A stretch of 64,000 nt of DNA from Chitinophaga sp. S165. Its GTDB lineage: Bacteria; Bacteroidota; Bacteroidia; Chitinophagales; Chitinophagaceae. The DNA lies in NCBI RefSeq assembly GCF_003182155.1, contig NZ_QGTG01000005.1, forward strand, positions 62,001 through 126,000, written 5' to 3'. A program made the position numbers and the translations under genes. This document shows, one piece after another, positions 55,451-64,000 of this stretch (the first letter of the stretch is position 1; every line of letters begins with the position of its first letter). The notes below the pieces were generated by a model that did no database searches, was not told the origin of the DNA, and saw only the letters and a list, made by a program, of their open reading frames with translations.

Positions 55451-55996
55451 ATGAAAAACTTACCAATGCCCCCTAAATCAGAAATTGATGTGGGACGGGA
55501 TTTGGCCGGAGCACGAACATTCGAACAGATATACAAGCACTATCAGCGCTTTGTATATCTTGTAGCCTATGATATCTTGCCTCACCGCCAAACCGCTGAA
55601 GACATCATGCAGGAAGTATTTATCAAGCTCTTTTCAGGTAAGCCGCAGTTGTCGGAAATTAAGAACATAGAGGCATACCTCCGAACGATCACCAAAACAG
55701 AATGTGTTGATACGTTCAGAAAGTTCAACAGCCTTCGCCGCCAGGAAGTGGAGAATGGAAGGTCTGATAGTTTTGTTGTACCGCCTGTAGAGATCAGTGA
55801 CATATTACGCGCCGTGGCGGGTATATTAAACAAAAGGCAGGAAGAGTACTTTAAAGTATTTAAAGATATCGCCCTGCTGGGCAAAAAACATAAGGAAGTA
55901 GCAGAGGAAAGAGGGATATCAATAAATACCGTCAGGACCCAATATAAGAGGGGCCAGAAAATGCTACACAAAATGCTGGGAAAAAATATTTTTTAA
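55451..55996 (+). CDS. ECF-type RNA polymerase sigma-70 factor
   Basis: The 181-residue protein has region 2 (FEQIYKHYQRFVYLVAYDILPHRQTAEDIMQEVFIKLF) and region 4 (LLGKKHKEVAEERGISINTVRTQYKRGQKMLHKML) and no region 3, the ECF layout. It belongs to the Bacteroidota group that is paired with FecR anti-sigma factors. The fecR gene follows 46 nt downstream and the STN-containing SusC lies upstream in the opposite direction. The factor probably activates the susCD promoter upon substrate sensing. Confidence 0.95.
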   Translation: MKNLPMPPKSEIDVGRDLAGARTFEQIYKHYQRFVYLVAYDILPHRQTAEDIMQEVFIKLFSGKPQLSEIKNIEAYLRTITKTECVDTFRKFNSLRRQEVENGRSDSFVVPPVEISDILRAVAGILNKRQEEYFKVFKDIALLGKKHKEVAEERGISINTVRTQYKRGQKMLHKMLGKNIF

Positions 55997-56042
55997 TTCG
56001 TCACCACTTTAGGACCTAAAATCCGTCTATAATAGTATAACC

Positions 56043-57128
56043 ATGAAAAATATCACCATGGAAGAAACAAGATCCCTCATCATAGCCGAGATTTCAGATG
56101 TTATTACATCTGCCCAAAAAGTGCATTTGGACCAGCTAAGAATGCAGGACGTAGCTGTCAAAGCCTTGTCCGATCAGTTGTATGAGAAACTGGCTCCTGA
56201 AAAAACAGGTATTAATGAACTTGTTTTTCCAACTGTGCAGGAGCTAATTGATCGTGCTAAGTTAAGACAGCGTCGCAAACGCACCCGCATGCTTGCTATA
56301 GTAACTGTATCGATGGCAGCATGTCTTTTAGCAGCGGTTTTTATCATCAGGAATATATATTATCATGAAGAAAAAAGATTCTGTTTTACTGTCTCTGGTA
56401 AAGTCATTCCATTAGAAGGCAGCTTGAGTATGACAATAGAAAATGGAATGATAAAGACAAATGATAATCACATCATCTACCGGTATGATGAAAATGGCAG
56501 TCCGACGATTGCAGCATTAAACGTTCCACCGGGAAAGAAGTTTGATCTCATTCTTCAGGATAAATCTGTCGTTGAGCTAAATCCCGAATCCAGGCTTCTA
56601 TTTTCGCTGGGAAAGGAAGAAGGTTCGACGAGAAACTTTAAACTTGAAAAAGGAGAGGTTTACGTAATTGCGACGCCAAATGAGAAAAGGCCATTGGTCT
56701 TTGATGCGGTTGACCTCACAACTACAGTGCTGGGAACTGAATTTAACGTAAAAAGGTATGAGACGGAAGGTGCGACTATTTCACTGGTAGAGGGAAGGCT
56801 TTCAGTTACAAATGGCACGGAAAGTTGTCAACTTAAGTCAGGCGAGGAGATTATCAGTGCCGGGTTCCATGTCAGGAAGTTTGACGTTGATGAAGTCGCA
56901 GGGTGGAGACGAGGGCTCATTCGTTTTGATAGCGCTACTCCTGAAGATATTAAGCGCGCAGTAAAAAAGTTTTATGATAAAGACCTGGTAATAGATAAAA
57001 ACATACCCGAAAGTCACACGATGTTTAATCTTGATTTAAACGAAAGCCTCCACACAAATATGGAATCGTATTCGGAAGTGGCCGGCTTATCATATGATAG
57101 CATTAATTGTACACTCAATTTGAAATAG
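56043..57128 (+). CDS. FecR family anti-sigma factor
   Basis: The 361-residue protein has a cytosolic N-terminal ~80 residues, one membrane helix at about 81-102 (RMLAIVTVSMAACLLAAVFII), and a periplasmic FecR domain (VPPGKKFDLILQDKSVVELNPESRLLF, FKLEKGEVYVIA, VLGTEFNVKRYE, VEGRLSVTN). A C-terminal DUF4974-like domain is last (LIRFDSATPEDIKRAVKKFY). The periplasmic part would contact the STN domain of SusC and the cytosolic part would hold the sigma factor. Length and domain order are complete. RseP-type cleavage may release the cytosolic part, as in E. coli FecR. Confidence 0.93.
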   Translation: MKNITMEETRSLIIAEISDVITSAQKVHLDQLRMQDVAVKALSDQLYEKLAPEKTGINELVFPTVQELIDRAKLRQRRKRTRMLAIVTVSMAACLLAAVFIIRNIYYHEEKRFCFTVSGKVIPLEGSLSMTIENGMIKTNDNHIIYRYDENGSPTIAALNVPPGKKFDLILQDKSVVELNPESRLLFSLGKEEGSTRNFKLEKGEVYVIATPNEKRPLVFDAVDLTTTVLGTEFNVKRYETEGATISLVEGRLSVTNGTESCQLKSGEEIISAGFHVRKFDVDEVAGWRRGLIRFDSATPEDIKRAVKKFYDKDLVIDKNIPESHTMFNLDLNESLHTNMESYSEVAGLSYDSINCTLNLK

Positions 57129-57434
57129 CTTGGTAATAGGTTGCCATTTACAGGGAACCATTTATGATCAAATGTTGTCCAGTTGTATTGACAACATCAG
57201 ATGGTTGGTTGTTAACTCCGATTCATTCAGCTAGGTTAGAGCCGGTAAATATTTGCCGGCTTCCTGCTATTTACCTTATTCCCTGATCCCGATCTTCTCC
57301 GTCCCAACCATATCCAAAACCCCTGTAACGGGCAAACTGGCGCACACAAGACTTGCACAAAATGCAAATATCGCTCCCGGCAAATAGCTGAGTCATAATC
57401 GAAGTTATCCGACTCTTCCCAGATGCTTCCCCCA

Positions 57435-57968
57435 TCATATGTCATCAGGCAATGAACACTTTTCCCGTTCTGAAGTGGCGGCAGTGAACCGCACTTTTCC
57501 TTCTTCCACTACAACAGTCGTCGCTGGGTCGGCTGGGTAGGCTTTTACATTAAAAGCTGTACCGATCACGGTGATCTTTGTTTGAGGCATTTCTATGATG
57601 AAAGGATGTGCTTCGTCTTTAACTACTTTGAAATAGGCTTCTCCGGAGATGCGAACTATACGCGGGCCTGATGAGAATTTTTCAGGATAGCTGATCTGTG
57701 TGGCTGAGTTAAGATACACCAGTGTGCCATCAGGCAGTACTAATCGGGCTTTTTTACCCTTGGGGACCTCTAATTGACGATAAATAGGAGATAAGGTGGC
57801 TATTGCTTTTGACTGAGTTTTGATCCTGCCGCTATTTCCAAGCCAGACAGCAAACGAAATAATAAACAAGGGCACAACCGCGACGACACTGTAACGCAGT
57901 AGCTGTGATGATTGACTTTTACCGGTCTTCTTATTTATGTTAAATAGGCTGTTTATGCATTCAGGAAA
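57435..57968 (-). pseudogene. Broken second fecR gene (FecR domain only)
   Basis: On the minus strand a membrane helix (LLRYSVVAVVPLFIISFAVWLG) and a FecR domain (PKGKKARLVLPDGTLVYLNS, VRISGEAYFKVVKDEAHPF, VIGTAFNVKAYPADP) are readable from about 57968 to 57435. The N-terminal ~80 residues are missing (a TAA precedes FPECINSLFN) and no ATG is present. The C-terminal DUF4974-like part is also missing: the frame ends SLPDDI. No sigma gene lies upstream. It is best read as the relic of another sigma/FecR unit. The downstream 57129-57434 shows no supportable gene. Confidence 0.8.
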
Positions 57969-58011
57969 TTATCTAGTCGGATCGGGAAATTTATATCTGA
58001 TCGGATATTAA

Positions 58012-58042
58012 AGGAAAAACCTCCGTAACCAGTACGGAGGTT
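58012..58042 (-). terminator. Intrinsic terminator of the choice-of-anchor I gene
   Basis: On the minus strand AACCTCCGTA and TACGGAGGTT pair around a 5-nt loop, followed by TTTCCTTT. It lies 27 nt past the stop. Confidence 0.85.
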
Positions 58043-58068
58043 CTTTCCTGCGATATACTCAGGGAATA

Positions 58069-59577
58069 TTATAATGTCTTTGGAGTATAAACCTTCAGAA
58101 CGCCGTCATCCTCACTGCTTACGATCAACAGGCTTTTTCCGGTAGGGCTATCTTTAGCTGCAACGAACAGCACACCTTCAGGTGCATCGCCCGATTTCAG
58201 TATCTGGAGAAAGCCTGGTGCTGTAGGTACAGTAACATCATACACTGCAATTGCATCAGCTCTTTCCATGCCTATGAAAGCGATATTCTTAGTACCTACC
58301 TGTCCCAGTGCAATGCCTTCTGCCTCAACGCCCTTGTCGTCACTGCGGCCATCGTCATAATAACCGGCAGTATTGGCTTTCTGCTCCAGTTCATTTTTAC
58401 TGTCATATACCTGGGTACCAGTAGTACCATTCCAAACGCTGAATGAACGTGCGCCGAAAGAGTAGAGCGTTTCATAAAGTCCGTCGCCATTAGCGTCGCC
58501 CAGTGTTTTGGTGATGTTCAGACGACCCAGCATTGCATCATTTTTCAGTTCTGCAGCATTCGGGAAAGCAACAGGGTCCAGGGAAATGTTTTTGATACGA
58601 TCTGCTTCCTTAAAGGCGTCATATTCACGTACATCACCTTCGTTCACGGTGAACAAGTAAGGGATACCACCATTTTGCAATACAGCAATCGCATCTGGTT
58701 GATAAATGCCCTTTACTGGCCATTTGGCGAAAGTCACGGCATCATCCTTATCAGAAACATCTATACCATTTTCTGTCTTGTTATAATCTTTAAAACCCAG
58801 TGGGAAGATGTCTGTGGCAGTTTTGGTAGTCAGGTCGATCTTTGCGATCGCATTATTTTCCTGCAGGGTTACCCAGGCAGTTTTTGAATCTGGCGATATA
58901 GTTACATACTCAGGTTCCATGTCCTGTGCGAAAGTAGCATTAGGACCGAATACGCGTAATCCTTTTTCCTGCAGGGCTGACTGCTGGGAAGCAAAGCTGC
59001 TGAAGTCAATATTTACAACACTGTAGTTATTGTTTACACTGATCACAGATACAGAACCTACCGGATCATTAGTGTAGGCAGCGTTTGGTTCACCTTCATT
59101 AGCAGTAAGAATATAGTTGCCATCAGGACTGAAGGTCACCATGTCAGGCAATGCGCCGGTAGCAATGGTTTTAATTTCCTTGTAGTCGCTGGTATTATAT
59201 ACAGTTACTTTACCTGGTTGTTGTTTGTCCAGTGCCTCTATAGCTGCAGCCAGTTTACCATTGCTTACAGATACGCTGTTAACAGCACCGCTGTTCGTGA
59301 GAATAGAATCGATCTTCTTCATTTTAGAAGGATCAGTCATATCTATAACATCGATCTTATTAACGCCTCCGTTATTTACAACAAACAGTTTTTTAGTGCC
59401 TGGATCATAAGCGCTGATCTCAGCTGCGCCGGCCTCGCCAATATCCAGTGTGCCGATTTCTGCAAAGGTTGCAGGATCTTCATTCACAACAGGTGGATTA
59501 TTATTGGGTTGTTCATCTTTAGAACAGGCAGCCAGCATGGCCAGGATAGCAAAAGGTAAGAGGTGTCTGAATTTCAT
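58069..59577 (-). CDS. Choice-of-anchor I family lipoprotein
   Basis: The open frame extends to 59661, but the lipoprotein signal MKFRHLLPFAILAMLAACSKD supports the start at 59577 (502 aa). The mature part is a seven-bladed-propeller-like protein with the choice-of-anchor I signatures: KLFVVNNGGVNKIDVIDM, VTFSPDGNYILTANEGEPN, EPEYVTISPDSKTAWVTLQENNAIAKI, NEGDVREYDAFKEADRI and ARSFSVWNGTTGTQVYDS, then DDKGVEAEGI. The family is related to secreted phosphatase/phytase-like proteins, but function is unknown. It is probably on the periplasmic or outer face of a membrane. It is alone on its strand. Confidence 0.88.
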   Translation of the reverse strand: MKFRHLLPFAILAMLAACSKDEQPNNNPPVVNEDPATFAEIGTLDIGEAGAAEISAYDPGTKKLFVVNNGGVNKIDVIDMTDPSKMKKIDSILTNSGAVNSVSVSNGKLAAAIEALDKQQPGKVTVYNTSDYKEIKTIATGALPDMVTFSPDGNYILTANEGEPNAAYTNDPVGSVSVISVNNNYSVVNIDFSSFASQQSALQEKGLRVFGPNATFAQDMEPEYVTISPDSKTAWVTLQENNAIAKIDLTTKTATDIFPLGFKDYNKTENGIDVSDKDDAVTFAKWPVKGIYQPDAIAVLQNGGIPYLFTVNEGDVREYDAFKEADRIKNISLDPVAFPNAAELKNDAMLGRLNITKTLGDANGDGLYETLYSFGARSFSVWNGTTGTQVYDSKNELEQKANTAGYYDDGRSDDKGVEAEGIALGQVGTKNIAFIGMERADAIAVYDVTVPTAPGFLQILKSGDAPEGVLFVAAKDSPTGKSLLIVSSEDDGVLKVYTPKTL

Positions 59578-59713
59578 ATGCGTCATATAGGTTTGAAGTC
59601 CGCAAGAGTACAGAACGCATATGAACAGATCGTTAATTAAATGTTTCCAAATTATTAACATCCATAACAGAGCGGGAACAAAACAAAGATTTGATACTAC
59701 TGGATCTGGAAGC

Positions 59714-60040
59714 TTATAGTTCTTCCGTCGGGTCCCAGAACAAATTTCTGAAGTTTACTACTTTATCTCCTTTTACTTCTACGCCCTCTTTTTCCAGCAT
59801 TTTCTTTCTTGCAGCAATGCCTGCCGGTTCACCTGTCAGTTGACCCTGGCTGTTTACAACACGCTGTACCGGCACAGGTGGTTTCTCACGGCCACATGCA
59901 CCCATGGCATGTCCTACCATTCGGGAATAGTTCGCTTTACCCAAAGCTTTGGCGATTGCCCCATAGGAGGTTACACGGCCTTTGGGAATTGATCTGGCAA
60001 CTTCATAGACCAGTTTATTGAAATCCGGGTCATTCATCAT
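59714..60040 (-). CDS. Alkyltransferase-like protein (ATL), MGMT family
   Basis: The 108-residue protein is the DNA-binding half of O6-alkylguanine-DNA alkyltransferase: FNKLVYEVARSIPKGRVTSYGAIAKALG, then the helix-turn-helix with the Arg finger (YSRMVGHAMGAC). The active-site PCHR motif reads PVQR at 57-60, so the acceptor Cys is Val58 and the neighbouring His is Gln59. ATL proteins bind alkylated guanine and mark it for nucleotide excision repair rather than repairing it directly. The N-terminal RNase-H-like domain of full MGMT is absent, as in other ATLs. Confidence 0.9.
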   Translation of the reverse strand: MMNDPDFNKLVYEVARSIPKGRVTSYGAIAKALGKANYSRMVGHAMGACGREKPPVPVQRVVNSQGQLTGEPAGIAARKKMLEKEGVEVKGDKVVNFRNLFWDPTEEL

Positions 60041-60164
60041 ATGGAATAATTAGTCACTGAAGGTAGAAAAAATCTGAATTTGCCTGGCGTAATATTTGGA
60101 GTTTATTCCTTACTGGTCACGCTACAGGGTGCTTTCGTCCTGTGTATGCGGTCAGCACAAAACT

Positions 60165-60923
60165 ATGGGAACAGACGTTATAAAATTCTATTCAGGCACA
60201 AGTGGATTGGTATTGCCAGTAGCTAACAAACAGGCTTTTCCTCCGGAGTTCAGGGACAAAAGCAGGCTTACCTACTATGCTTCTTTGTTTAATAGCCTGG
60301 AAGTGAACAGCTCATTTTATAAGGTGCCGATGGCTACTACAACAAAGAGATGGGCTTCAGAAGTGCCCGATGATTTTCGTTTCACTTTTAAATTGTTCAG
60401 AGAGATCACGCACAATAAAGCGCTTGCTTTTGACAATACACTTGTAGAAAAATTTATGCACGTGATCGATCAGGTGGGGAACAAGAAAGGAGCACTGCTC
60501 GTCCAGTTTCCGGCTAGCATCACTTATGATAACCTTTCGCAGTTAAAGAAGATACTGACAAGCATACGGAAATTCGACAAAGCCAATGACTGGGACTTAT
60601 GTGTTGAGTTCAGGAATGTATCCTGGTATCGTGTAGAGACTTACAAGCTGTTAGAACGTTATCGGGCAGCCATGGTTATACATGATATGCCCGCATCCGC
60701 TCCTCCCTTAATTGATAGCTGGACTGATTTTGAATATGTCAGGTTTCACGGGCCTGCCGGCGACTATAAAGGAGGATATACGGATGAACTGCTAAAGGAG
60801 TATGCCGGAAAGATGGAATACTGGCTAAAGAAGGAGAAAACTGTTTACACCTACTTCAATAATACCATCGGCGGCGCTATTACTAATCTGATGACTATGA
60901 ATACAATCATGCATCAGCAATGA
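60165..60923 (+). CDS. DUF72 domain-containing protein
   Basis: An upstream in-frame Met exists at 60096, but MGTDVIKFYSGTSGLVLP at 60165 fits the family start (252 aa). The DUF72/YecE family has a TIM-barrel-like fold; markers here are FYSGTSG, YASLFNSLEVNSSFYKVPM, FRFTFKLFREITHN, LLVQFP, VEFRNVSWY and the C-terminal YTYFNNTIGGAI. The function of the family is unknown. It is divergent from the ATL gene and converges on a small acidic protein gene. Confidence 0.9.
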   Translation: MGTDVIKFYSGTSGLVLPVANKQAFPPEFRDKSRLTYYASLFNSLEVNSSFYKVPMATTTKRWASEVPDDFRFTFKLFREITHNKALAFDNTLVEKFMHVIDQVGNKKGALLVQFPASITYDNLSQLKKILTSIRKFDKANDWDLCVEFRNVSWYRVETYKLLERYRAAMVIHDMPASAPPLIDSWTDFEYVRFHGPAGDYKGGYTDELLKEYAGKMEYWLKKEKTVYTYFNNTIGGAITNLMTMNTIMHQQ

Positions 60924-60936
60924 TGCATAAGATCTT

Positions 60937-61143
60937 TTATTTCTTTTCCTCTCCCTCTTTAGCATCTTCACTATTCTTCTCATCGTTTTCTTCAGCAGTT
61001 TCGCTGATCTTCCTCACAATGGTAGAGATAGGTCCTTTCATATGTTCCTGGGGCTCTGGTCCGAGTGTTTCAGGATCTGGCTGAATGGGGGAATCTTCTT
61101 TTTCCTCTTTGGGATCTTTCTTTTTTGGATCATCTTGTATCAT
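60937..61143 (-). CDS. Small charged protein of unknown function
   Basis: The 68-residue frame is very rich in Asp, Glu, Lys and Pro (IQDDPKKKDPKEEKEDSPIQ) with a single likely helix MKGPISTIVRKISETAEE. It lacks a signal peptide and looks disordered. Its ATG is clear and it has no overlap with other genes, but no ribosome binding site stands out. The call rests on composition and position only. Confidence 0.45.
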   Translation of the reverse strand: MIQDDPKKKDPKEEKEDSPIQPDPETLGPEPQEHMKGPISTIVRKISETAEENDEKNSEDAKEGEEKK

Positions 61144-61299
61144 ATAATCTGGTTTTAATCAACATTATCTGTAACAAAATCATGCCAACACATGAATACG
61201 ACAGGACGATCGGGCATATGGTCCGGGACATAAAGAGGGATGTTTGAATTTCGTAATGGATGGTTTGATGTTTGTAATCAGTATCAGACAGGTCTTTCC

Positions 61300-61308
61300 T
61301 AATTTTGC
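61300..61308 (+). promoter_or_regulatory. -7 promoter element of the SDR gene
   Basis: TAATTTTGC fits TAnnTTTGC and lies 28 nt before the ATG at 61337. The nearest TTTG upstream is 25 nt away, longer than usual. Confidence 0.5.
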
Positions 61309-61336
61309 GTATTCACTAACGTAAACAGATCAAGCT

Positions 61337-62062
61337 ATGAAGCTATCAGGAAATAAAATATTAGTTACCGGCGGCGCCAGCGGTATTGGTCTGGCAGTTG
61401 CAGAAAGATTTCTACAGGAAGGTAATACAATCATCGTTTGTGGAAGAAGGGAATCTGCCTTAAAAGAGGTTGCAGAGAAGCATCCTGCGATCATTACCAG
61501 GGTGTGCGACTTGTCGGTTGAAACAGAACGGGAGGAACTTTACAACTGGATCGCAGCCGATCATAGTGACCTGAATGTACTGGTGAATAACGCCGGCATT
61601 CAGAACTGGATGAACATTACTGACGAAGACTTTTACCAGCGTGCAAAGACTGAGATCATCACCAATATTGAAGCGCCAGTGCATCTGACGGCACTCTTTA
61701 TTAAGCTGGAGTCGTTGAATACGATCATTAATGTAACGTCAGGTCTGTCTTTTGTGCCGTTCCCTAAAGTACCGGTTTATAGTGCTACGAAGGCCTACTT
61801 CCATTCCTTCACGCGTTCATCTCAATACCTGCTTAAAAGAAAGGGTATTGAAGTAATTGAAATGATACCGCCTGCACTGAATACCGATCTCGGTGGGAAG
61901 GGACTGCACGATACCGCTCCTCCTGTAAGTGATTTCGTGGAAGCGGTCTTCGAACAGTTAAAAGAAGGTAAGACAGAACTCACTTTCGGGTTTAGCGAGG
62001 CTATGTCTAAAGCGGGCCCTGAGGAAATAACCAATACGTTCAACAGAATGAATCCTAGCTGA
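61337..62062 (+). CDS. Short-chain dehydrogenase/reductase (DltE-like SDR)
   Basis: The 241-residue protein is a classical SDR. The cofactor motif TGGASGIG is near residue 12-19, NNAGIQNW lies near 88-95, a catalytic Ser in INVTSGLSFVP, and the YSATK active-site pair (Tyr and Lys) in VPVYSATKAYFHS. The C-terminus VIEMIPPALNTDLGG resembles the DltE group. The enzyme uses NAD(P)H to oxidise or reduce an unidentified small substrate in the cytosol. It appears monocistronic, with a strong terminator downstream. Confidence 0.93.
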   Translation: MKLSGNKILVTGGASGIGLAVAERFLQEGNTIIVCGRRESALKEVAEKHPAIITRVCDLSVETEREELYNWIAADHSDLNVLVNNAGIQNWMNITDEDFYQRAKTEIITNIEAPVHLTALFIKLESLNTIINVTSGLSFVPFPKVPVYSATKAYFHSFTRSSQYLLKRKGIEVIEMIPPALNTDLGGKGLHDTAPPVSDFVEAVFEQLKEGKTELTFGFSEAMSKAGPEEITNTFNRMNPS

Positions 62063-62090
62063 TCCAGACGGCAGCTAAACTTTAATTGAA

Positions 62091-62137
62091 GCAAATGACG
62101 GTTATACCGAAGGGGTAACCGTCATTTGCTTTGTCGT
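62091..62137 (+). terminator. Intrinsic terminator of the SDR gene
   Basis: GCAAATGACGGTTA and TAACCGTCATTTGC form a perfect 14-bp stem with an 11-nt loop, followed by TTTGTCGTTTC. It may also serve the convergent ferritin-like gene. Confidence 0.82.
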
Positions 62138-62235
62138 TTCTCGGGAAGTGATCAGTTTTCCGTTGAACTGCTTCAGCGTAAAATATTACAATACCAAACA
62201 TGGTCCCGAAACATAGCAGGAGAATAATTTAAACT

Positions 62236-62982
62236 TTATTGGGCAATGGCGCTATTGGTGCTGAGAACAGTATTGGCTGTGACACGGCTCATAATTCTGT
62301 TGTATTTATACTTCATTTTGAGCATGTATCTATTAAAGGTATTACCACCAGCTCTGAATAATTTTTTATGCGCCATCCATACTATAAAAGCAGTGGAGAA
62401 GAAAAACAGGTAGTATGCTTTATGGCTGATCGTTTTCAGGAAAGCTGTCTTATTATTGAAGATAATTGAGAGGCGCTCTGTTTGAAACTCGATATGATGC
62501 GCTTCATCAATAAGTATGTCGGTGCAGATCTGCTTAAGCAATTGACAGCCTGTAGCATCCTTCATGGATTGGTAAAATATCTGAGCTGTACTTTCTACCA
62601 CAGTAACGGCCAGCGTCCATATTTCCATATTGGTATTGAAGTACCGTACCTTTCTGAAAAGTGTATCTCCCAGGTCGGCTTTAATTCTTGGCTTGCCTAG
62701 TCTATCTAAATATGCTCCCAGGTTATTACCATGTTTTTGTTCTTCCCGTATGAACAGAAGAGTAGCTACTACATAAGCGGCATCATCGATCTGTGCTGCA
62801 TATTTCGCAGCCGCCTTTAGTAAGTGCGTACCGTCTGATGTTTCACCCAGCTGCCAGGCCTGAAGTGAGCGGAGTATGGTACGTATTTCCTGGTCGGAAA
62901 TAGAGGGTTTCAAAGACCAGTTTACACGTTCGCGCTTTGCGTTTTCGTTAAAGTGCTCGATCCACTGATTACTTGTCTTCAT
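62236..62982 (-). CDS. Ferritin-like superfamily protein, function unknown
   Basis: The preferred start is MKTSNQWIEHFNENAKRERVNW at 62982 (248 aa); the open frame runs to 63087 without support. The sequence is helical with paired acidic/His motifs typical of di-iron four-helix bundles: LLFIREEQKHGNNLGAYL and DILIDEAHHIEFQTERL. A C-terminal hydrophobic helix (AYYLFFFSTAFIVWMA) could anchor it in the membrane, unlike soluble ferritins. The combination E-x-x-H (EEQKH) and DEAHH supports metal binding; an oxidase or hydroxylase role is possible but not shown. The 63088-63468 stretch upstream contains no gene. Confidence 0.7.
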   Translation of the reverse strand: MKTSNQWIEHFNENAKRERVNWSLKPSISDQEIRTILRSLQAWQLGETSDGTHLLKAAAKYAAQIDDAAYVVATLLFIREEQKHGNNLGAYLDRLGKPRIKADLGDTLFRKVRYFNTNMEIWTLAVTVVESTAQIFYQSMKDATGCQLLKQICTDILIDEAHHIEFQTERLSIIFNNKTAFLKTISHKAYYLFFFSTAFIVWMAHKKLFRAGGNTFNRYMLKMKYKYNRIMSRVTANTVLSTNSAIAQ

Positions 62983-63468
62983 ACTGTATGATTTAAGGTC
63001 ATTAGATAGCTTGTTATTAATTGCTTTGTATTTAACATGAACGGGCAAAGGATTGTCACAAGACAACGCCGCATTGGATCTCAGCAATGCGATCTGTCTT
63101 TACAGTGTCCGGGCCGTTATAGCTTAAAGGTTACAGAAAATACCTTTCAACACTGGTACTTTCCGACGGGAAAAATTACCGGCATAGGTGCGGCATCCTG
63201 CTGTTGGCTGACTACAAAGTCTTACAGTCTCCAAAGGCATACAGGCCACCGCATCTCAGATATAAGATGAGTGTTTAAAGTGCTTTGAGTTACAAAGTAA
63301 AAGAATAAATTTCGCATTAAACAAAATATTTGGAAAAGGGGTTGTAGTAATGATCATAGTATAAATCCTAAATGAACTTTCAAACAAAGCAGAAAGGACT
63401 TTTAAACAAATGGAAATAGGGCGGGATTGCTGAATTTTGCTTATCAGATCAATGGAAACGGATTGTCC

Positions 63469-64000
63469 ATGAATAATAAAGATAACAAAGACGATACAGC
63501 CCGGCCGCGGATCTTATTAAACCGCTATGAGCGCAATGATATTGAAGGGGAGGCCTTTGTTGCGGACCATATATTCAGCTATATCATCAGTGGTAAACAT
63601 GAGGTTTGGTCGGGTAACGAACGCTATAAGTTTGAGCCGGGGAATTATCGCTTCTTCCGAAGGAACCAACTGGCAAAATACGTGAAGCGAACAGACAGTA
63701 AAGGGTTCAGGTCTATTGCTGTCCACATTGACCAGCATACACTGAAAAGCATGAGCAGTGAATATGGCCTGGTTGCAGACAGGTCTTTTCCGGGAAGCGA
63801 TGTACAGTTACTAAAGCCCAATCTGTACCTTGACCGGTATATGGATTCGCTTGCACCTTATCTGAATAACGCGGGCGCCCAACATGAGCATATCGTTTCA
63901 TTGAAGGTAAAAGAACTTGTGTTCATTTTGCTGGCGACTAATCCGCTATTGCAACATGTATTATTCGACTTCAGCGATCCCGGTAAGATTGACCTGGAAG
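63469..64000 (+). CDS. AraC-family transcriptional regulator, N-terminal part (runs off the window)
   Basis: From ATG 63469 an open frame continues through the last base (about 177 codons, no stop). The translated part starts MNNKDNKDDTARPRILLNRY. It reads as an N-terminal ligand-binding domain (HIFSYIISGKHEVWSG, YKFEPGNYRFFRRNQLAKY), then KVKELVFILLATNPLLQHVL and FDFSDPGKIDLE. This layout is the ExsA/AraC-N type in Bacteroidota, which precedes a C-terminal AraC helix-turn-helix. The DNA-binding part is beyond the window, so the assignment depends on the N-terminal resemblance. Confidence 0.75.
   Translation, partial: MNNKDNKDDTARPRILLNRYERNDIEGEAFVADHIFSYIISGKHEVWSGNERYKFEPGNYRFFRRNQLAKYVKRTDSKGFRSIAVHIDQHTLKSMSSEYGLVADRSFPGSDVQLLKPNLYLDRYMDSLAPYLNNAGAQHEHIVSLKVKELVFILLATNPLLQHVLFDFSDPGKIDLE

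Noticed and set aside
57236..57445. Minus-strand frame downstream of the broken fecR
   Set aside because: It overlaps the FecR remnant's end in a different frame and shows no family resemblance; kept as non-coding.
61182..61247. Very short frame MPTHEYDRTIGHMVRDIKRD on the plus strand
   Set aside because: At 21 codons without a ribosome binding site or family match it cannot be supported, although it is not excluded.

Overview
The window reads as chromosomal DNA of a Bacteroidota species, most likely a Chitinophaga-like member of the Chitinophagaceae (an inference from gene content). Supporting signs are two sets of type IX secretion genes (porQ; a very large cargo protein with a gliding-type C-terminal domain next to a PorP/SprF protein), SusC/SusD pairs, an ECF sigma/FecR pair facing a TonB receptor with an STN domain, a DUF6520-like small protein, a tmRNA tag reading GESNYAMAA, and several promoters of the Bacteroidota type (TTTG, about 19-20 nt, TAnnTTTG).

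Layout. 1-9.6 kb is mostly housekeeping: a membrane metallophosphoesterase, two outer-membrane barrel proteins, Lon protease, PorQ, and on the minus strand pdxJ and ahcY. 10.0-17.1 kb holds a type IX cargo of about 2000 residues with Calx-beta-like repeats and its PorP/SprF partner. 17.3-21.4 kb (minus) carries a GNAT acetyltransferase, a DsbA/FrnE-like protein, a PolX-family protein whose polymerase catalytic acids look replaced, a Lys/Ala/Pro-repeat histone H1-like protein, and the ribosomal L21-L27 operon. 21.7-25.9 kb (plus) carries a GH3-family protein, dxr and rseP. A cluster of 22-nt direct repeats then precedes ssrA (tmRNA).

26.9-43.3 kb is an accessory, defence-type island just downstream of ssrA. 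It has a type I restriction-modification operon hsdM-(deleted DUF1016/YhcG)-hsdS-hsdR, followed closely by a GIY-YIG/DUF4357 protein and a large SF1 helicase. After an orphan SusD-like lipoprotein comes a second, oppositely oriented hsdS-hsdM pair with no hsdR. Upstream of that pair are a gene remnant and two large inverted repeats.

43.8-50.4 kb has an unrecognised protein, a Crp-family regulator, a DoxX-pirin pair, and a four-gene minus-strand signalling operon (NarL-type response regulator, small helical protein, multi-pass membrane protein, histidine kinase). A DUF6520-like small secreted protein follows. 50.4-57.1 kb is a SusD/SusC pair with a divergent ECF sigma and FecR, likely one trans-envelope signalling unit, with a second, broken FecR beside it. 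58-64 kb holds a choice-of-anchor I lipoprotein, an alkyltransferase-like protein, DUF72, an SDR oxidoreductase, a ferritin-like protein and the start of an AraC-type regulator that runs off the window. I saw no tRNA, rRNA, CRISPR array or insertion sequence.
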